A stretch of DNA of 64,000 nt, taken from the NCBI RefSeq assembly GCF_030325625.1, contig NZ_JACAIS010000001.1, positions 744,001-808,000 on the forward strand, written 5' to 3'. Shown one piece after another: positions 59,892-64,000 of the stretch (position 1 is the stretch's first letter; the number at the start of each line of letters is the position of its first letter). Origin of the DNA: Sphingobacterium sp. N143. GTDB taxonomy: Bacteria; Bacteroidota; Bacteroidia; Sphingobacteriales; Sphingobacteriaceae. A program made the position numbers and the translations under genes. Under the pieces are notes generated by a model. The model was not told the DNA's origin and did not search any database. It saw only the letters and a program-made list of their open reading frames with translations.

Positions 59892-60254
59892 TTAGGCACT
59901 TAACCTATATATCGCATCCAGGATTTCATCCAAATTGAATGGTTTGGCAACAAAAATGTCTGCACCCGCTGCCATTGCTATTTCCTTTCCATTGAATTCG
60001 GCTGAGATACAGATTATTCCGAGGGATGATAAATTTTCACTTTTCCGTATTTTAGTAATCAAACTGGCACCAGAGACCTCAGGCATATTTAAATCGACTA
60101 TCAGGATTGTTGGTCGTTCTTTTTCTATAAAATCAAAAGCTTTGGCACTTTTGGTCTCCGAAAAAACCTCGTTGTCCGTTGATTGGGAAAGCGCAAAACA
60201 TAACATTTCGCCGATTGGTCCATCATCACAAATAAAAATCTTTTGTCTGCTCAT
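59892..60254 (-). CDS. Single-domain response regulator (receiver only)
   Basis: The 120-aa protein is one receiver domain: acidic pocket D10-D11 (FICDDGP), phosphoacceptor D54 (LIVDLNMPE), a Ser at the switch position (IICISAE) and K103 (IFVAKPFN). No output domain follows, so it acts through protein contact. It lies upstream of the bacteriophytochrome gene on the same strand with 144 bp between, the typical position for a phytochrome partner such as Rcp1-like regulators. Whether the two share one transcript is not visible. Confidence 0.9.
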   Translation of the reverse strand: MSRQKIFICDDGPIGEMLCFALSQSTDNEVFSETKSAKAFDFIEKERPTILIVDLNMPEVSGASLITKIRKSENLSSLGIICISAEFNGKEIAMAAGADIFVAKPFNLDEILDAIYRLSA

Positions 60255-60499
60255 ATTTTAATCTTTTTATTTATATCCAATAGGACGGGAGTAAAGAAGG
60301 TAAGGTTTAATAAATAGATATTTTACGTAGAAACACATCGAAGAGCGTAAAAATCAACAATTGGCGAACAAATATTCATTTAGTAATAATGAACAAATAA
60401 TAAATAGGACGTTTCAACAATATGATTTTGAACCTCTCACGAATTAATTTGATGGTTAATTAGTTCATATTTGCTTATATAACTTTAAATATAGAAAAT

Positions 60500-61291
60500 A
60501 TGAGCAAAAGAATTTTAATCACAGGGGCTGCAAGTGGATTTGGAAAAATTGCCGCTTTTGATTTAGCAAAAAAAGGACACAAAGTCATTGCTACGGCACA
60601 AATTTATCCGCAAATGAGCGATTTGATAAGAGATGCCAAAGACCAAGGAATAGAATTGACTGTGGATAAATTGGATGTAACAAACCTTACGGATATCGCC
60701 TACATTACTCGAAAATACGACATTGATATTTTAATCAGCAACGCTGGAATTATGGAAGGTGGTCCAATTGCCGAACAACCTATCGATTTAATCCGTTCAA
60801 TGTTTGATGTTAATGTTTTTGGGGGATTGCAATTGGCGCAAGGTTTTATCAAAAAATTCATAGATGAAAAAAGGCCAGGAAAAATTGTGTTCACAACTTC
60901 CATGGGTGAATTATGGACCGTTCCTTATGTGGCCGCCTATTGTGCTTCCAAACACGCAATGGGTTCAATCGCGGAAGGTCTGAGAACAGAATTAACACCA
61001 TTCAATATCAAGATTGCAACTTGTAACCCCGGCATTTTTGGAACTGGCTTTAACGACCGTGGTGCTGATACAATTTCTCGTTGGTACAATCCTGAAACCA
61101 ATTTCACTCCTTTATCTGCGTTCGATGGTACTGCTGAAGCTTTGGCTAATCAGCTAGACCCACAATCTATGGCAGCTTGCATAGTTGATGTGGCCTTGGA
61201 TGAAAATTCAAACTTTAGAAATGTATATCCCAAAGAGACTGAAGATTTTGTAAAACAATTGCAAGTAGAAGCTTGGACAGCAAAAAGCTAA
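60500..61291 (+). CDS. Short-chain dehydrogenase/reductase
   Basis: The 263-aa protein has the classical SDR layout: ILITGAASGFGKIAAFDLA for the NAD(P) site, DVTNLTDI, ILISNAGIMEGG for NAG, the catalytic Y-x-x-x-K in YVAAYCASKHAMG with Ser in TTSMGE, and a C-terminal substrate loop. There is no signal. Codon use is A/T-rich compared with most of the window, as in the following two genes. With the GlcG/HbpS-like and AraC genes it forms a small cluster. The substrate is unknown. Confidence 0.93.
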   Translation: MSKRILITGAASGFGKIAAFDLAKKGHKVIATAQIYPQMSDLIRDAKDQGIELTVDKLDVTNLTDIAYITRKYDIDILISNAGIMEGGPIAEQPIDLIRSMFDVNVFGGLQLAQGFIKKFIDEKRPGKIVFTTSMGELWTVPYVAAYCASKHAMGSIAEGLRTELTPFNIKIATCNPGIFGTGFNDRGADTISRWYNPETNFTPLSAFDGTAEALANQLDPQSMAACIVDVALDENSNFRNVYPKETEDFVKQLQVEAWTAKS

Positions 61292-61353
61292 ATAAAATTT
61301 ATGAAAGTGCAGTTCAACAAACAGTTTTCATTTCATTAATCAAACATAAAAAA

Positions 61354-61755
61354 ATGAACTTAACCTATAACGAAGCAAAGAAAGCATTAGATGCGTCCAT
61401 AGAAAAGGCAAAAGCATTAAATATTCCTGTAAGTATTGCCGTGGTAGATTCTGGTGGACACCTGCTTGCATTTGCAAGATTAGATAGTGTTTTTGGCGTG
61501 ATAGAATTTGCCATTAAAAAAGCAAAGACTGCCGTAATGTTTGGTCTAGATAGCGATACCATGGGAACAATCGTTTCTGGAGCAGGCATTAATGGACATG
61601 GAATGTTAAATTCAAATGACGGATTATTGACCATTGCAGGTGGTGTCGTAATTAAAAACAGAAAGGGCAATATTATCGGAGCCATTGCTTCTTCGGGTGG
61701 TTCGCCAGAACAGGATAAAGAAATTGCGAATGCAGGAACTGTTGGGCCCAATTAA
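61354..61755 (+). CDS. GlcG/HbpS-family protein
   Basis: The chosen ATG gives a 133-aa protein (MNLTYNEAKKALDASIEKAKALNIPVSIAVVDSGGHLLAFARLDSV), the exact opening of the GlcG/HbpS (DUF336) family. It continues IEFAIKKAKTAVMFGLDSDTMG, IVSGAGINGHGMLNSNDGLLTIAGGVVIKNRKGNIIGAIASSGGSPEQDKEIANAG. The frame extends upstream 27 codons, but the extra part overlaps the SDR gene and lacks an ATG start of its own. HbpS proteins bind heme and sense redox stress; others pair with oxidoreductases, as here. The SDR stop lies 62 bp upstream. Confidence 0.9.
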   Translation: MNLTYNEAKKALDASIEKAKALNIPVSIAVVDSGGHLLAFARLDSVFGVIEFAIKKAKTAVMFGLDSDTMGTIVSGAGINGHGMLNSNDGLLTIAGGVVIKNRKGNIIGAIASSGGSPEQDKEIANAGTVGPN

Positions 61756-61773
61756 ATTTAAGATATTTGTAGT

Positions 61774-62577
61774 ATGGAAGCAAAACGTGAAATTATTTTT
61801 GATAAGTTGGTCTATTCCTGTGTTTTTGAAAAGCACAGGGGAAATGAAGAATTCATTCCCGAGCTTTTTCTAGGGTTTCAATTATCGGGAGAAACACATG
61901 CTTTTCACGCAGATGGAAATACAGTGATCCCCGAAAATACTATCGTATTGGTACAGAGAAACCAATTAATAAGAACAATTAAATATCCCGCCAAATCAGG
62001 GAAATACCAATTTTTATCGATCACGTTGGACAAGGAAACCTTGCAACAATATGCTTTGGAAAACAAAATTGTAGCTGACAAAAAATATGTGGGCAAAAAG
62101 AGATTGTTTTTTGAAGCTGATGATTTTCTTCAAAATTATTTCATCTCATTAGCTCCATACATCAACAAGAAGAAAGAAGCAACGCCACGATTGGCAGATT
62201 TAAAAATCAGGGAAGCAATAGAGTTATTACTACAATGTAACCCTGATTTTAAACAAATTCTATTCGATTTTTCTGAGCCTTACAAAATGGATTTGGAAGA
62301 ATTTATGAATCAAAATTATATGTTCAATGTATCCGTAGGATCTTTCGCAAAACTAACTGGAAGAAGTCTTTCAGGCTTTAAAAGAGATTTTACAAAAATA
62401 TTTGATACGACACCAAAAAAATGGTTGCTGGCAAAACGTTTAGACGAAGCGCATTATTTAATCAAGCACAAAAAACAAAAACCAGCCGATTTTTATTTGG
62501 ATTTAGGTTTCGAAAACCTAGCTCATTTTTATTATGCTTTCAAACAAAAGTTTGGATTAACTACAACTGATATATAA
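61774..62577 (+). CDS. AraC family transcriptional regulator
   Basis: The 267-aa regulator starts 18 bp after the GlcG-like stop, so the two are likely co-transcribed. Its N-terminal half is an AraC-type ligand domain (IIFDKLVYSCVFEKHRGNEEFIPELFLGFQLSG, PENTIVLVQRNQLIRTIKYP). The C-terminal domain has NVSVGSFAKLTGRSLSGFKRDFTKIFDTTPKKWLLAKRLDEAHYLIKHKKQKPADFYLDLGFENLAHFYYAFKQKFG, an AraC domain with an ExsA-like relation. It probably controls the SDR/GlcG cluster. Confidence 0.88.
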   Translation: MEAKREIIFDKLVYSCVFEKHRGNEEFIPELFLGFQLSGETHAFHADGNTVIPENTIVLVQRNQLIRTIKYPAKSGKYQFLSITLDKETLQQYALENKIVADKKYVGKKRLFFEADDFLQNYFISLAPYINKKKEATPRLADLKIREAIELLLQCNPDFKQILFDFSEPYKMDLEEFMNQNYMFNVSVGSFAKLTGRSLSGFKRDFTKIFDTTPKKWLLAKRLDEAHYLIKHKKQKPADFYLDLGFENLAHFYYAFKQKFGLTTTDI

Positions 62578-62610
62578 CAGCATTTTGGAGTTGTACAACA
62601 ACCACATAAA

Positions 62611-62985
62611 TTATTCCGCTTTCTTCATAATGTATACAATACCCGACGTTCCGCCCGAACCATCACGGTTATCCGTTAGATCGATGGTATTGACCAATTC
62701 ATAGCCAAGTTTTGACATATAGTTCAGTACAGCGGCATAAGATTTTTTGTTGGTCAAGATCTGAGACAACTTTTTACCTTCATCGATCTGTTTGTCCGAA
62801 TCTCCTAAGTCAACATCTACCCTTAATTTATTTGACCAAAATTTCCCCTCCACATGTATGTACGCGTAAGAAAAGGTCGTATGTACCTCCTCATTTTGAG
62901 AATTGATTGGAACTTGCGCTGAACTATTATTTAAGCAAAAGACAGTATGAATAATGAATAGAGCTAGTTTATACATAACCGACAT
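62611..62985 (-). CDS. Exported protein, hypothetical, 124 aa
   Basis: The protein starts with a signal (MSVMYKLALFIIHTVFCLNNSSAQ; a start at M4 is possible). The mature part is about 100 residues with a helical stretch (DSDKQIDEGKKLSQILTNKKSYAAVLNYMSKLGYELVNTIDL) and a glycine-rich ending (DGSGGTSGIVYIMKKAE). No family is recognised; the Y-x-x-L/GYELV segment resembles small secreted proteins common in this phylum. It follows the TlpA-like gene on the same strand, 57 bp downstream. Confidence 0.6.
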   Translation of the reverse strand: MSVMYKLALFIIHTVFCLNNSSAQVPINSQNEEVHTTFSYAYIHVEGKFWSNKLRVDVDLGDSDKQIDEGKKLSQILTNKKSYAAVLNYMSKLGYELVNTIDLTDNRDGSGGTSGIVYIMKKAE

Positions 62986-63042
62986 ATTTAAAATAGATAT
63001 TATATTTTTTATGTGTTTTATATGGATTGAATGAGACAGTTG

Positions 63043-64000
63043 TTATTTTAACAGGCTATTGATAATCTCTTTCACTGCATCATTGCCAGGAAATGCGGTA
63101 AACTTATTCTTGAGCACACCATCCTTATTGTATAATAGATAAGAGGGAATACCTTCGAATCCAAAATAGTCCATCATGAAATTCCATTGAGTCTTTGTCA
63201 GATAATAATGTTCGCCACCTATTCCTTTTATTTTTTCTTCCCATAGTTGCTGGGGTGAAGAGCCGTTTGTGAGATATACAAATACAACATCCTTATCCTT
63301 AAATTCACCTTTTGTCCTTCTAAATTGGTTGATCGCCTCCAGGCAGGGCGCACACCACGTTGCCCAAAGGTCGATACATACCACCTTGTCCTGATACTTA
63401 GAAACAATGGCCTCCATGACCTTGTCTTCCGGAACGGAGGTGATGTCATTTACAACAGTTGGCGATTTTACTTTGGCCAGTTCAACTGTCTGTTGGTTTT
63501 TCCGAAACAGTATTTTTGGGATCTCCCCATTTCCCCAATAGTGCGCTATATTCTCTTTTTGCTTTTCGGAGAGCGGCTTTAACTCCTCATTAAGCTGTCG
63601 GGCAAAGGCATTGGCCACCAAAATATCATAGTATGGCCCTTCATCGAATCCAACTAAATCAGATAGAACAGCTTTTACGCCTGCCAACCAAGTAGAGATG
63701 TCGCTTTCTTCGATTGTGGGAAGCTTTAAAACTTTATTTTGGAGGATCGCATTCTGAAATTCAGAGAATGTGAAAGTATGCAGATATTGTGGGTCATTGA
63801 GATTGAAATCTTTCAAAAAACGAAAATACGAAGCGTCGATCTTTTGGATATCAGGTGTATCCGTTTTATGGCCCGTTGTATTACGATAATTATGCATCAT
63901 CTGTCTTTCGTAATCAAAGACATGGGTAATATACATAAATAAACGAAATTCCTTAGATACAGCTCCTTTAAATTCCTTGGATAGCAAGGTGTCCTTATTC
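63043..64000 (-). CDS. TlpA-family disulfide reductase (5' end cut by window edge)
   Basis: The frame is open to the right edge (about 319 codons seen), so the start lies outside the window; the in-frame TTG at 63987 is not credible as a start. The C-terminal part is a thioredoxin domain: VVCIDLWATWCAPCLEAINQFRR with W-C-A-P-C, VFVYLTNGSSPQQLWEEKIK, then the cis-Pro segment FEGIPSYLLYNKDG. The N-terminal 180 residues are helical (DIQKIDASYFRFLKDF), as in DUF4369/TlpA-type lipoproteins of Bacteroidota. It probably acts in periplasmic thiol exchange. Confidence 0.85.
   Translation of the reverse strand, partial: NKDTLLSKEFKGAVSKEFRLFMYITHVFDYERQMMHNYRNTTGHKTDTPDIQKIDASYFRFLKDFNLNDPQYLHTFTFSEFQNAILQNKVLKLPTIEESDISTWLAGVKAVLSDLVGFDEGPYYDILVANAFARQLNEELKPLSEKQKENIAHYWGNGEIPKILFRKNQQTVELAKVKSPTVVNDITSVPEDKVMEAIVSKYQDKVVCIDLWATWCAPCLEAINQFRRTKGEFKDKDVVFVYLTNGSSPQQLWEEKIKGIGGEHYYLTKTQWNFMMDYFGFEGIPSYLLYNKDGVLKNKFTAFPGNDAVKEIINSLLK

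Noticed and set aside
1..64000. CRISPR array, tRNA, rRNA, integrase or insertion sequence
   Set aside because: I looked for regular short repeats, cloverleaf-like segments and transposase motifs and found none.

Overview
The window reads as chromosomal DNA of a Bacteroidota bacterium, most likely a Sphingobacterium or close relative. The grounds are a SusC/SusD outer-membrane pair, many lipoproteins, a short WG-repeat protein, recurring TAnnTTTG promoter -7 boxes instead of TATAAT, and moderate-to-low GC. The genus is inferred from general protein character. I see no rRNA, tRNA, CRISPR array, intact insertion sequence or prophage.

Left part (1-24 kb). A three-gene minus-strand operon holds a degenerate YgjP-type metallopeptidase relative, an unknown 120-aa protein and a DUF2236/MpaB oxygenase cut by the window edge. 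Next come an AraC regulator with a cytosine-deaminase-like amidohydrolase behind a tandem-repeat operator candidate, a ClC anion transporter, and GyrI-like, DUF4256, DUF808, WG-repeat and pentapeptide-repeat proteins. Metabolic and maintenance genes follow: aconitase (acnA), a TlpA-like thioredoxin, MetA with the acetyl-CoA-type residue, an M13 peptidase, an MFS carrier, a UshA-type nucleotidase split into two genes, and an Lrp regulator with an EamA exporter.

Middle part (24-42.7 kb). A large FAD/Fe-S D-lactate-dehydrogenase-like protein, a DUF763 protein, an AhpD-like protein, an exported glutaminase, a GHL10-type glycoside hydrolase and a lipoprotein polysaccharide deacetylase lead into a SusC/SusD pair. 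This pair is followed by an Fsr-like MFS carrier and a FadR-type GntR regulator whose promoters share a 14-bp operator sequence.

Right part (42.7-64 kb). A secreted endonuclease/exonuclease/phosphatase-family lipoprotein with three fascin-like repeats follows. Then comes a nitroreductase-ohrR operon whose promoter carries a perfect OhrR-type palindrome, a CPA1 antiporter with an AraC gene, and a PchR-like AraC gene divergent from a TonB siderophore receptor. After a Nei/Fpg glycosylase there is an eroded stretch with a class D beta-lactamase pseudogene. The end holds an SPFH protein, a bacteriophytochrome kinase with a single-domain response regulator, an AT-richer SDR/GlcG-like/AraC cluster, and a TlpA-like protein cut by the right edge.

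Regulation is the best-resolved theme: at least four regulator genes sit beside sequence-visible operator candidates (AraC/amidohydrolase, Lrp/EamA, GntR/MFS, OhrR/nitroreductase).
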